Under the pieces are notes generated by a model. The model did no database searches. It was not told the origin of the DNA and saw only the letters and a program-made list of their open reading frames with translations. From contig CALEZT010000258.1 of the NCBI GenBank assembly GCA_937927975.1, forward strand, positions 1-64,000: a stretch of DNA of 64,000 bases, given 5' to 3'. Positions within the stretch are counted from its first letter, which is position 1, and the number at the start of each line of letters is the position of its first letter. Of the stretch, positions 1 through 8,508 are shown piece by piece. Source of the stretch: an uncultured Phycisphaerales bacterium (GTDB lineage Bacteria > Planctomycetota > Phycisphaerae > Sedimentisphaerales > Anaerobacaceae). Made by a program: the position numbers and the translations under genes.

Positions 1-1
1 A

Positions 2-628
2 TCTGCCGAAGGATTGCCTGAAGTACAGCTCTTCTGGAACGCGGCTCTCTCCAAGCCTGTGACCTCGTCGACGAATTTCAAGCCGGAGAAGGAGACTCAG
101 AACTGGGACGTCGCCAAGCTCACCGACGGCGTTCGGATCAACACGCGGATGTGGCATCGCGGCTGGAGCAGCGACCTCTACGACGACGGCGCCCGCACCG
201 AGTGGGTCCAGGTGGACCTCGGCCAGCCCGTGGACACCAAGGTCATTCGCGTCTGGCCTCTCGATCACGGCGACGCCTGGCAGCACACGCATTGCTCCGA
301 GCCTTTCGTGGAATCGACCGAGATCGACCAGTCCTACGACGGGTTCCCGCTGGACTTCCGCATCCTGGTGTCCGTGGATGGAACCGCCTGGGAAGAGGTC
401 GCCAAGAGGGAACGCTTCCGCCGGCCGGCCACCGGGCCCGAGGACTCCGATCGCAAGCCCAAGGACGTGACCGGACCCGAGATCTTCGAGTTCGACCAGA
501 AATCGGTCCGCTATGTGAAGGTCGAAGCCTCGCGTCTGCGAAGGACCCGCTATTTCGGCGGCAAGTACGCGATGCAACTGGCGGAGATCGAGGTCGTCCG
601 AGCCGGTCACCCTGCCGGATTGCCGTGA
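2..628 (+). CDS. Discoidin (F5/8 type C) domain protein, C-terminal part
   Basis: The reading frame is open to the left edge of the window, so only the C-terminal part (about 209 residues) is present. It reads as a single galactose-binding-like jelly roll: the LTDG segment near the start, WVQVDLGQPVDTKVIRVWPL, a central SVDGTAWEEV strand and the closing VRYVKVEASRLRR plus QLAEIEVV strands are typical of F5/8 type C domains. These domains bind sugars or surfaces and usually hang on exported glycosidases. The stop lies 10 bases before the next ATG, so the two genes are probably co-transcribed. What the rest of the protein does cannot be seen. Confidence 0.75.
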   Translation, partial: SAEGLPEVQLFWNAALSKPVTSSTNFKPEKETQNWDVAKLTDGVRINTRMWHRGWSSDLYDDGARTEWVQVDLGQPVDTKVIRVWPLDHGDAWQHTHCSEPFVESTEIDQSYDGFPLDFRILVSVDGTAWEEVAKRERFRRPATGPEDSDRKPKDVTGPEIFEFDQKSVRYVKVEASRLRRTRYFGGKYAMQLAEIEVVRAGHPAGLP

Positions 629-638
629 GGCGAAACCC

Positions 639-1742
639 ATGGGGTCCGATCGTTTTGTGCTGGAGCCGGCCGTCGCGACCGACGCCTCGGAGATCCTCGG
701 CATTCTGGAAGAGAACCCTCTTCCCGGTCCGATCTCGTTGATCTACACTCGTCGTCCCGACGCCTACCGGTCCTTCATGGCCGAGGGTCGAGAGGCTTGC
801 GTGATCGTTTGTCGCGATACTCAGGACGGGCGTATCGCGGCCCTGGGCGCCGGTGCGGTCCAGGATTGTCTCGTCGGGGGGCGTCCTGACAGAGTTGCGT
901 ATCTGTTCGGTTTGCGTTTCCGTCGGGAGTACCTGAAGAAACGGGTCATCCTGCTTCTGCCCGAGGCATACCGCTTGATCGTCGAGCATTTCCAGGAGCA
1001 GGGCGTTCGCCATTTCCTCACGGTGATCCTCGCGGACAATCTGCCGGCCCGGCGTCTGCTGACCGGCGAGCGGTCGCGCATGCCCAGGCACGCCCTTCTC
1101 TGTCCGTATCATACGCTGACGTTTCTGACTCGTCGGCGGGCCCCCTCGCTGCCGGACTCCTATGCGTTTCGCCGGGCTACGCCGGGGGATCGTGCGGCGA
1201 TCGAGGAATTCCTGACCACCGAGGGAGGACGCTGCGACTTCTTCCCTTCCCGGATCGGGGATGTGGTCGATCGACATCCGGAATTGTCCTGGGAGTCCTT
1301 CCATCTTCTGACGGATCGGCATGGCAACATCCTGGCGTGCGGCGCCGCGTGGGATCAGGTCTCGCACAAGCAGTACATCGTCGCCGGGTATGGGGGCGCG
1401 ATGCGCTGGTTGTCTCTCGTCTCACCGCTTCTGCGTCCTTTCGGCTATCCGCCCATGCCGAAACCCTCGACGACCTTGCGGTTTTTCACCCTGGCCTTCT
1501 GGTGCGTCAAGGACAACCGGGAGGAATACCTCAAGTGGCTCCTAAGCAGTCTCGCCCATGCGGGCCGGGATTATCCGTATTTTGTTGTCGGGGTCCCGGA
1601 TGCCCATCCCCTCGGGCCCTCGCTGAACCGCTGGAAATTTCTCGGCTACGACAGCCATGTCTACCTGGTGGGCGATCACATCACACCCGACGACACGGCC
1701 CGCCTGGGAAGGTCCCCCTATCTCGAATGCGGCTGGCTGTGA
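639..1742 (+). CDS. GNAT-like acetyltransferase, probably two tandem domains
   Basis: A 367-residue cytosolic protein without signal peptide or membrane segment. The start is ATG 639, preceded by GAGG. The N-terminal half (about residues 5-160) has the flow of a GNAT fold: an early acidic helix (ATDASEILGILEEN), a central VAYLFGLRFRREYLKK segment and HFLTVILADNLPARRLLTG, which resembles the late NxxAxxLL part of GNATs. A second similar start, YAFRRATPGDRAAIEEFL, appears near residue 180, suggesting a second degenerate domain. The substrate is unknown. It is followed by a convergent PaaK/CapK-like gene, a pairing that would fit exopolysaccharide or lipid modification, but that is inference. 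The family call rests on pattern, not on a clear acetyl-CoA loop. Confidence 0.55.
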   Translation: MGSDRFVLEPAVATDASEILGILEENPLPGPISLIYTRRPDAYRSFMAEGREACVIVCRDTQDGRIAALGAGAVQDCLVGGRPDRVAYLFGLRFRREYLKKRVILLLPEAYRLIVEHFQEQGVRHFLTVILADNLPARRLLTGERSRMPRHALLCPYHTLTFLTRRRAPSLPDSYAFRRATPGDRAAIEEFLTTEGGRCDFFPSRIGDVVDRHPELSWESFHLLTDRHGNILACGAAWDQVSHKQYIVAGYGGAMRWLSLVSPLLRPFGYPPMPKPSTTLRFFTLAFWCVKDNREEYLKWLLSSLAHAGRDYPYFVVGVPDAHPLGPSLNRWKFLGYDSHVYLVGDHITPDDTARLGRSPYLECGWL

Positions 1743-1757
1743 AGCCGGCGCAAGCGG

Positions 1758-3173
1758 TCATTTCTGTCGGACCTGGGAGACCACCGTGGCGTACTTGCGA
1801 TGTCCCGGCTTCTTGGGGATGTCCTCGGCAGTCTCCAATTCGACGCTCACCTGATCCTTCAGAATCGTGTTGAACCGGTTGAGGATGCTTCGCCCGAGCT
1901 TTCCGTCCGGCGAGAAGGACACGCCTTGGGCCTCTTTCGTTCGATCCTTCACCAGCAACACTCGGACATGATCGGGCCGCTCCTGGCGGATCTGGAACTT
2001 GTTCAAATGGGGCACATCCTCCAACGCCAGTGTCAGGCTGTACGGATGCACGGTCTGCCCGTCGGGCAAGACCACGGTGTCCGCCATCCGGCCCTCCAGC
2101 CTCGCCAACAGCGGCAGGGGCTTTCCGCAGGAACAGGGACCCGGTTTGCGGATCGCGTAGTCGCCCAGGCCGTCGTAACGGATCAGGGGCGTCGCCCGGT
2201 TGAAGAGGTCGGTGACCACGACGCGACCGGTCTGGCCGTCGGGGACTTCCTGCCCCTGCGGGTCGAGCAACTCGACCAGGACCTTCCACGTGAAGATGTG
2301 CAGCCCTTCGTGCCGGAGGCATTCGCAGGCGATGAATCCGAACTCGACCGAGGCGTAGGAATCCAGCAGGTCGGTCCCGAAGGTTCCCCTGACCATCGCT
2401 CGCAGATGAGGGTCGGAGACTTCGCCTGTGGCGAAGAGGAGCTGAGGCCGATGCATTCGGATGCCGGCTTCACGGGCCGTGATGCAGACGTTGCGAAGAA
2501 CGCTGGCGTACGTGTGAAGGTAGCGGGGTTTCTTCGCATTGATCTGTTCGATGTGGACGCCGGGCGGCAGGAGGCAGTCCACGACCGTGTGCCGCATCAT
2601 TGGGAACAGCCTCGCGTAGAGCGTTTCGTAGGCCAGCTCGTTGTTCACGAAGATAGACATGAACATGATGTTGCGACGCAGCAGGCGGTCACGCACCGCC
2701 CGAGCGAACGTGACCGGCGGCATTTCTCCCATGTATCGGGGTTCGCTCAGCGCCAGATCGACCATGGCCTTATCGATGTCCACGAATACGCGAACCGGGG
2801 TGCCGGTGGAGCCGGAGGTGCCGACGGTGAAACAATCTTCGGGTCGGAACTCGCGTGAGCGGATGGCGTCGGGAAAGCCCTGACGCAAGTCGTCCTTCGT
2901 GACGATGGGAAGCTTCTTGAGATCGGCGACAGTTTGAATGTCGTCGGGACGCACGCCGCATTGTCGCCACTTCTGGCGGTACAGTTCGACGTTGTCATAC
3001 GCGTATCGGACGATCTCCTGCAGACGCTGCTGCTGGAACTCCTGCAATCGGCGCCCGTCGAGGCGCATGAGTTCGCCGACTCGACGCAGGGTTCGCGTGT
3101 ACGGTGCGGCATACGCGATGTTGTCCCATCCCAACTGTTTCAGGATGCGACGCCCAAAACCACGTCCTCCCAT
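1758..3173 (-). CDS. PaaK/CapK-type adenylate-forming enzyme
   Basis: A 471-residue protein of the phenylacetate-CoA ligase/coenzyme F390 synthetase superfamily. The ATP-binding signature GTSGSTGTPVRV is at residues 119-130, followed by a long central domain with LLFATGEVSDPHLRAMV, DSYASVEFGFIACEC and, later, TDLFNRATPLIRYDGLGDYA (the adenylate motif region). It ends with a small C-terminal lid. Such enzymes activate a carboxylate as an acyl-adenylate and often pass it to CoA. CapK-like members with about this length occur in capsule and exopolysaccharide loci. The start at 3173 has AAGGAG six bases upstream. It converges with the GNAT-like gene, with 15 bases between the stops. The acid substrate cannot be told from the sequence. 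Confidence 0.8.
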   Translation of the reverse strand: MGGRGFGRRILKQLGWDNIAYAAPYTRTLRRVGELMRLDGRRLQEFQQQRLQEIVRYAYDNVELYRQKWRQCGVRPDDIQTVADLKKLPIVTKDDLRQGFPDAIRSREFRPEDCFTVGTSGSTGTPVRVFVDIDKAMVDLALSEPRYMGEMPPVTFARAVRDRLLRRNIMFMSIFVNNELAYETLYARLFPMMRHTVVDCLLPPGVHIEQINAKKPRYLHTYASVLRNVCITAREAGIRMHRPQLLFATGEVSDPHLRAMVRGTFGTDLLDSYASVEFGFIACECLRHEGLHIFTWKVLVELLDPQGQEVPDGQTGRVVVTDLFNRATPLIRYDGLGDYAIRKPGPCSCGKPLPLLARLEGRMADTVVLPDGQTVHPYSLTLALEDVPHLNKFQIRQERPDHVRVLLVKDRTKEAQGVSFSPDGKLGRSILNRFNTILKDQVSVELETAEDIPKKPGHRKYATVVSQVRQK

Positions 3174-3225
3174 CCAGGACTCCTTGGCATAAGATCTTTT
3201 GTGGGTGTCAAAACAAACGACGATG

Positions 3226-6200
3226 TCACTCCGGCAGGATGTCCACCTCCGCCACAGCGGCGAAAGCCCGGCCTTGAACTTCGCTCAGGGCGACGAGCTT
3301 GAGGAATCGCGCCTCGACGGCTTCATCCAGCCGGATCGTCTTCAATTGAGCGTCATTGGGCCACTGGCCGGATGCGAGGGGTTCTCCCCATGGTTTGCCG
3401 ACGACGGTCGCATAGAGCTCAAACTTCGCGATCCGACCGTTGGCCATGTCCTGGCGCGGCAGATAGGTCAGGCCCCGCACGCGAACGGGTTTCTGGAGAT
3501 CGAGGATCAGATGGTGCGGCGGCTGGGCCATCGGCTCCCAGTTCGTGTGCCAGATCGTCGAAGGGTTGCCGTCGATCGCCAGGTCGGGACCGTGGCTGGG
3601 GTGATGGTTGCTCGCGACGGTGGCCGCGCCGAGCTTCTGCAGCGGGCTGGGTTCTCGAAAGAGCCCTCGCACCTGTTCGACCGTCATGTTGAACCCTGGC
3701 GAGAATTGCTCTGTGTCCATGTACGCCAGCAGGCTGCGGCGCATCTGCCGGGCCACGGGTCGCTTGTCCAGATTGCTCATCAGGTCGCTGCTGCACGCGA
3801 GCAGCTTGCCGTCGCCCACGCGGGCCTCGAAAACCATCGCGAGCTTTCTCGCCGTGACCCAGTCGTCGATGACCTGCACGACCGGCTTGAGGTCGCGATG
3901 CTCGGTCAGGATGAAGGGCGCGGCGCCGTGGATCAGCTCCCACCACTGCCAATTCGTGTGAGACTCCGTGGGGAACTGACGCAGGGCGGGATGCTTCGGA
4001 TCGCACAGGATGCCCAGCGTGTGCGGCGCCTGCCAGTTCGTCCAGACCGTGTTCCAGAAGATGCTGGAGAAGCCCATCTGAATCGGATGCTTCTCGTCGT
4101 TCTTGATCGTCACGGCCGATGGCAGCAACAGGACCTTGCCGCCTTTGGCCAGATGCGCGACTGCCTCCTCGCCCAATTCCTGCGCGATCAGGATCTCGTC
4201 GTCGGGTTCCGCAGGGGCGCCCTTCGGGAAGACCCAGAGGTCCCAATCGTTCGCGGCGTCGGCGCCGGGGATCGTGACTTCGAGACTGAACTTGTCGGCC
4301 TCTCGGGCCACGTACATCGGAGCCTTCACCTCGCCCAGAACGCTCAACTCCCCGGTCTTGATCGTCCGCGGGGCGAACTGGCCGCTCTCGACGATCTCGC
4401 CGGTCGAGTCCCGCAAGGTCCAGGCAGGCGTCGCGTTCTTCAGGTCCGCAGCGCCGAAGTGAGCGACGTCGATGCGTGCGACGAGGGTGTCGCCGGACTC
4501 GAAGATTCGTCGCGGGAGCCGGGCCAGGGGGACCGTGGGGCCGCAGAATCGGTGGTACTCCTTCGGCGTGACATAAGGCTTGGAGTCCCAGAAGGGGTCC
4601 AGGACGCCGACGAGAGCCGTCCCCTGGCCGGGGAAGTCGTGCAGGTCCAGCAACTGGAATCCGCCGAAGCCCGGCGTTCGCAGGGACGACTCGATGTCCT
4701 CTTTGTAGAGAAGCGTCTGGAGTTTGCCCGAGGCCATGAGGAAGTGGTGGGCCTGGTGCAGCATGCCGTTGCGGTCGAGCTGCTCGCGGAAGACCTCGAA
4801 GTTCCTGGCCTTCAGGAGGCCGGTGTACTTCTTCATCTCGTCGAAGTTCGGATACACGCACCATTGCCCGATCTCATGGCTGATCACCGGCGCGTCGCTG
4901 TGCTGCTTGATGAACTCGCTGTAGTCGGTCATCGTCTCCGAGGGCCTGGCATTGACCCGGCTCTTGACGCCTTCGCCCCATTGCTGGATTCGCGGGGCCG
5001 GCGTGCTGTGAAAGTCGTTCTCGGGGATCAGCGGCCAACCCGCCGCGGAGGTGTAGAGCCGCCGCGGGTCTTTCTTCTGCCAGTACGCGACGAAATCGCC
5101 CAGAAAACGCTTCTGGTTCGGTCCGCCGGGCTCATTGCCGTACGCCATCATCACTAACGACGGATGATTGCCGTAGGCTTTGACCATGGCCTCGCTCTCC
5201 TGGTAGAGCCATTTGTCGAACGGGCCGCCGCTGCCGACGGTGGTCCAGGCGGAGCACTCGACGTGATAGTAGAAGCCCAGTTCATCGGCCGCGACGAACG
5301 CCGCTTCGGGCGGGCACCAGGAGTGGAATCGAATGTGGTTCAGGCCGTGGGCCTGGCAGATGGTGATGATTCGTTTCCACGAGTTCACGTCGGTCGGCGG
5401 GTGCCCGGTGAGCGGGAAGATGCAGCATTCGAGCGTGCCGCGAAGGAAGATCGGCGTGTGGTTGATCGTGATGCGCGTGCCCTGCGTGCCCATCTGACGC
5501 ATGCCGAACGACACGGTCTTCTGACCTGTGTAATCGCCGCTTTGCAGGGCGACCGTCATCTTGTACGTGACAGGACTGAACTCTCCCCAGGGCAGCCAGT
5601 CTCCGACGCGGCCCATGGGGTAGACGCCTGTGGCCTCGCCGCCTTCCGTGGTCCACGTCACCGGGATGGGCAGAACCCGCTCCCGGCCGCCGACTGCGAC
5701 GGAGAGGACGCCGTTACCAGGCTTTCGCTGCATGTTGCCGACGCGGACTTGCACCTTGACGTCGCCGGTGTCGATGTTCGGATAGACGCGGACATCGTCG
5801 ATCCAGACCGGGTCGGTGGCTCGCAACTCGATCCGGCCGGCGATGCCATTCCAATTGCCTTGCGTGTGGTCCGAGGCGCTGTGGGCGTCGATGCCGACGG
5901 GAACGATCATGCGGTTGTCCACGCGGATCGTCAGGCGGTGTCTGCCCGGCGCAGCGTCGAGGCCGAGCTCGTGCTCGTGGGGCGTGCCCAGACTGTCGTT
6001 GGAGCCGATGAGCCGTCCGTCCAGCCAGACGGTCGTTTTCCAGTGCGGCCGCTCCAGGAACAACACGATGCGTTTGCCCTTCCATTCCTGGGGAATCTCG
6101 ATTTGCCTCTGGTACCAGGCGGCCCCGGCATAATAACGGTCCGGCTGGAGCCAGAACGGCATTTTGAAGTTGCCCTCGGTCTGGTACTGTTTGTAGTACG

Positions 6201-6462
6201 GGTCGTTGAACCAGGCCTGGTTGATGTTGCCCACCCACGGTGTCTTCATGGAGGGCCGGTCCCCATGTCCCTGGGCGGTCAATACGCCGGGCAGCGAGAC
6301 CTTCGCAGAGAGGTTCCGCTCGAACCACTTGTCCGTCTCGCCGCGATCCTGTCGATCCAGCTCCACCGACCATGTCCCCGCCAGATCGATCGGTTCTGCC
6401 AGTGTCGTCTTTGGAGCAACCCAGCACGCCAACAACAGTAGTGCAGATATCGTCCGTTTCAT
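3226..6462 (-). CDS. Exported GH2-type glycoside hydrolase with C-terminal F5/8C domain
   Basis: A 1078-residue secreted glycosidase. A signal peptide covers about residues 1-22 (MKRTISALLLLACWVAPKTT, then LAEP). A GH2 sugar-binding jelly roll follows (about 28-215, with LAGTWSVELDRQ and YQRQIEIPQEWKGKRIVLFL), then an immunoglobulin-like sandwich (220-325) and a TIM barrel (330-640). The putative acid/base is E444 in MAYGNEPGG and the putative nucleophile E530 in VISHEIGQW. The C-terminal 130 residues are an F5/8C domain (DLAIDGNPSTIWHTNW). GH2 enzymes are retaining exo-beta-glycosidases (galactosidase, glucuronidase, mannosidase); which sugar is not decidable here. The ATG at 6462 has GGGAG upstream. 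It lies 55 bases downstream of the GH78-like gene on the same strand, so the two are probably one operon. Confidence 0.85.
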   Translation of the reverse strand: MKRTISALLLLACWVAPKTTLAEPIDLAGTWSVELDRQDRGETDKWFERNLSAKVSLPGVLTAQGHGDRPSMKTPWVGNINQAWFNDPYYKQYQTEGNFKMPFWLQPDRYYAGAAWYQRQIEIPQEWKGKRIVLFLERPHWKTTVWLDGRLIGSNDSLGTPHEHELGLDAAPGRHRLTIRVDNRMIVPVGIDAHSASDHTQGNWNGIAGRIELRATDPVWIDDVRVYPNIDTGDVKVQVRVGNMQRKPGNGVLSVAVGGRERVLPIPVTWTTEGGEATGVYPMGRVGDWLPWGEFSPVTYKMTVALQSGDYTGQKTVSFGMRQMGTQGTRITINHTPIFLRGTLECCIFPLTGHPPTDVNSWKRIITICQAHGLNHIRFHSWCPPEAAFVAADELGFYYHVECSAWTTVGSGGPFDKWLYQESEAMVKAYGNHPSLVMMAYGNEPGGPNQKRFLGDFVAYWQKKDPRRLYTSAAGWPLIPENDFHSTPAPRIQQWGEGVKSRVNARPSETMTDYSEFIKQHSDAPVISHEIGQWCVYPNFDEMKKYTGLLKARNFEVFREQLDRNGMLHQAHHFLMASGKLQTLLYKEDIESSLRTPGFGGFQLLDLHDFPGQGTALVGVLDPFWDSKPYVTPKEYHRFCGPTVPLARLPRRIFESGDTLVARIDVAHFGAADLKNATPAWTLRDSTGEIVESGQFAPRTIKTGELSVLGEVKAPMYVAREADKFSLEVTIPGADAANDWDLWVFPKGAPAEPDDEILIAQELGEEAVAHLAKGGKVLLLPSAVTIKNDEKHPIQMGFSSIFWNTVWTNWQAPHTLGILCDPKHPALRQFPTESHTNWQWWELIHGAAPFILTEHRDLKPVVQVIDDWVTARKLAMVFEARVGDGKLLACSSDLMSNLDKRPVARQMRRSLLAYMDTEQFSPGFNMTVEQVRGLFREPSPLQKLGAATVASNHHPSHGPDLAIDGNPSTIWHTNWEPMAQPPHHLILDLQKPVRVRGLTYLPRQDMANGRIAKFELYATVVGKPWGEPLASGQWPNDAQLKTIRLDEAVEARFLKLVALSEVQGRAFAAVAEVDILPE

Positions 6463-6484
6463 CGTCTGTGACTCCCGTCAACTC

Positions 6485-6514
6485 TATTTCAGATCTCAGA
6501 TTTCAGATTTGGTT
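6485..6514. repeat. Short CAGAT-rich direct repeat in the GH78-GH2 spacer
   Basis: The spacer between the two glycosidase genes contains three near copies of TTTCAGATC/T in a row. The opposite strand reads as lysine-serine-glutamate-rich codons. It looks like the same type of short interspersed repeat seen at 16850-16902 and 62680-62812, but with a different unit. Confidence 0.45.
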
Positions 6515-6517
6515 TTC

Positions 6518-8308
6518 TCACGGTCTCACAATCTCCACACCGGGGGGCGAGGTGATGCTGCTTCCGATGCTCCCGTCGGCGCGCTTCTCGTGCCGGACTT
6601 TGATGACTCCCATCGGTGTCGGGAAGGACCCCTCGGCCCACTGCAGGTCCGCCAGGTGCGGCTCGATCCGAATGACGGTTCCGCCCGGCTCGATCACTCG
6701 GACGCCCAGGACGTGCTCGGAGAGCCAGGCTGTGGGGCCCGAGGCCCAGCCGTGACAGAGGCTGTGACGGAAGCCCTTGTAGCAGTAGTTGCCGAAATCG
6801 CCGTGGATGTCCTTCTTGCCCGCGGGCACCAGTTCGTCGATCCGCCCGGCGTTCGCGGTCCAATCCAGGTCGAAGTCCTCCCAGAAAGTCGTGGCTCCCA
6901 GGTCCAGCATCGCGCCCCAGTATTGGCGGATGCAGTCCAACGCGCCCTGGTAGTCGCCCGCCATCGCGCGGGCCTGGAGGACGTAGTAGCCATAGAACGT
7001 GGACATCCGCTTGGGACCGTCCACCGCCATGACTTCGCGATTGAGCTTCGTGGGATCGTCCAGGCCCGCCAGGGCGATCAAAGCCGCGGCCTGCTTGCTG
7101 CCGCCGGCGTCGGGGACGTGTTTCTTGAGCTTCTCGATTGCTGTCAGGCATTTGCTCTTGGTCGCCGGCTCGTCGAGAACGTCGCAGAGTTCGGCTCCCG
7201 AACGCAGGGTCATGACCAGCAGCGAATGCAGACCCGCGTGAATGGCCGGCGCGTTCTCACTGCTGGGCCAGTCCAGGAATCGATGCGGTGGCAGCTTCTC
7301 GCGATTGTCCGATCCCACCTGTTTGGACAGCAGATCGAGCAGGCCGGTCAGATACGCGCGCTGCTGTTTGAGATAACTCGCATCGCCTGTGTGCAGATAC
7401 CACGAATGGTGGATCAGCACCCACCACATGGAGTAGGAGCTGATGCCGTTCATCCACTTGGGCAGGGGAGTCTCGTCACGGATCAGGTCGAGGCTCCTGG
7501 GCACGACGTCCACGGCCCCGAAGACCGAGCAGATGCTCATCGTCTCCGGGTGCATATCCCCGATCCAGACGAGCCGGTCGCGCTTGATCCCGTCCCAGAG
7601 ATAGTCCTGCATGTTCAGATGGACCGTATAGGCGCCGGTCGCCCAGATGCGATTGAGCCGGTCGTCGCTGCATCGGAACGAACCCAGGTACGGCAGATCG
7701 CGATAGAGGAACACCGCACGCACCATCTTGAGCTGCACGAAACTGTCGGCGTCCTGCAGGTCGATCCGCACGAAGCGAAAGCCCGTGTTGCCGACCTCCG
7801 CGGCGCCAAGCCAGGGGACCAGGATGCTCTGGTCGCGGATCGCGTGGTCGTTCGTGGCGTTCTTTTCGCCTCCGAACTCGGCCATCGCCTCGCTGACCGA
7901 TTCGCCGAACCGGACGCGCAGCCGGACGGGCTTGTTGTCCTTCGTGTGCCAGACCACAATCTGCGCGCCGCCGTGCAGTTCCTTGCCGAAGTCCAGCAGT
8001 ACGCCGGCTTGGGCTTTCTTGTCGTTTCGCAGAATGCACGGCTTCGATGCGTCGAGCGTCACCTGCCCACTGCGATGAACCAGCAGCATATCCGGATTCT
8101 CGACCGTCTTGTCTTCGCTGTGCCACACGATGCGGGAGGGCAGCACGTACCGACGGACCCTTGGGTCCACATCCGTGCGCCTGGCCATCTCGGCCTGGTT
8201 CACCGGCGCCGGAAGAATCCCCTCCGGCGTCGTTTGGGCCAAGCCTGTCCCCAAACCAGTTCCAACCAGCAGCAACCAAACCGCCGCGACCCGTGCCTGC
8301 AACCCCAT
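6518..8308 (-). CDS. Exported alpha-L-rhamnosidase-like protein (GH78 type)
   Basis: A 596-residue secreted protein if started at ATG 8308, where GGGAGG sits just upstream and a signal peptide begins (MGLQARVAAVWLLLVGTGLG, cleaved near AQ). The upstream in-frame extension to 8512 has no signal character and was left out. The N-terminal half is a beta-sandwich (KPVRLRVRFGESVSEAM, TGFRFVRIDL). The rest is an (alpha/alpha)6 barrel with DGIKRDRLVWIGDMHPE, the place of the acidic catalytic motif in GH78, and the late segment SLCHGWASGPTAWLSEHVLG typical of the family. GH78 enzymes release terminal L-rhamnose by inversion. It is somewhat short for GH78, lacking the extra N-terminal sandwich domains. 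It is followed by the GH2 gene in the same direction. Confidence 0.85.
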   Translation of the reverse strand: MGLQARVAAVWLLLVGTGLGTGLAQTTPEGILPAPVNQAEMARRTDVDPRVRRYVLPSRIVWHSEDKTVENPDMLLVHRSGQVTLDASKPCILRNDKKAQAGVLLDFGKELHGGAQIVVWHTKDNKPVRLRVRFGESVSEAMAEFGGEKNATNDHAIRDQSILVPWLGAAEVGNTGFRFVRIDLQDADSFVQLKMVRAVFLYRDLPYLGSFRCSDDRLNRIWATGAYTVHLNMQDYLWDGIKRDRLVWIGDMHPETMSICSVFGAVDVVPRSLDLIRDETPLPKWMNGISSYSMWWVLIHHSWYLHTGDASYLKQQRAYLTGLLDLLSKQVGSDNREKLPPHRFLDWPSSENAPAIHAGLHSLLVMTLRSGAELCDVLDEPATKSKCLTAIEKLKKHVPDAGGSKQAAALIALAGLDDPTKLNREVMAVDGPKRMSTFYGYYVLQARAMAGDYQGALDCIRQYWGAMLDLGATTFWEDFDLDWTANAGRIDELVPAGKKDIHGDFGNYCYKGFRHSLCHGWASGPTAWLSEHVLGVRVIEPGGTVIRIEPHLADLQWAEGSFPTPMGVIKVRHEKRADGSIGSSITSPPGVEIVRP

Positions 8309-8430
8309 AGCAGCCTCCCTGTGATTCACCTTGCGTTCGATCTGCAACGCGGGCCATCCGGACGCGATGCAGGACCATCGCGGGCCATTATACAGCAGAC
8401 CAAGCGCCGCCGCACGAGGGACTGACAATA

Positions 8431-8467
8431 GAAAAAGGGCTCCGGCGGTTGATTTGCCGGAGCCCTG
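8431..8467 (-). terminator. Rho-independent terminator after P1
   Basis: An 11-bp perfect stem (AGGGCTCCGGC pairing with GCCGGAGCCCT) with a 9-base loop. Read on the minus strand it is followed by a run of T (A-run at 8432-8436 on plus). It lies between the stop of P1 and the GH78 start, so it separates the modular genes from the GH78-GH2 pair. Confidence 0.85.
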
Positions 8468-8508
8468 ATTGCATGGTTCATTCCACTCGCACAAGGCGCG
8501 AATCGACC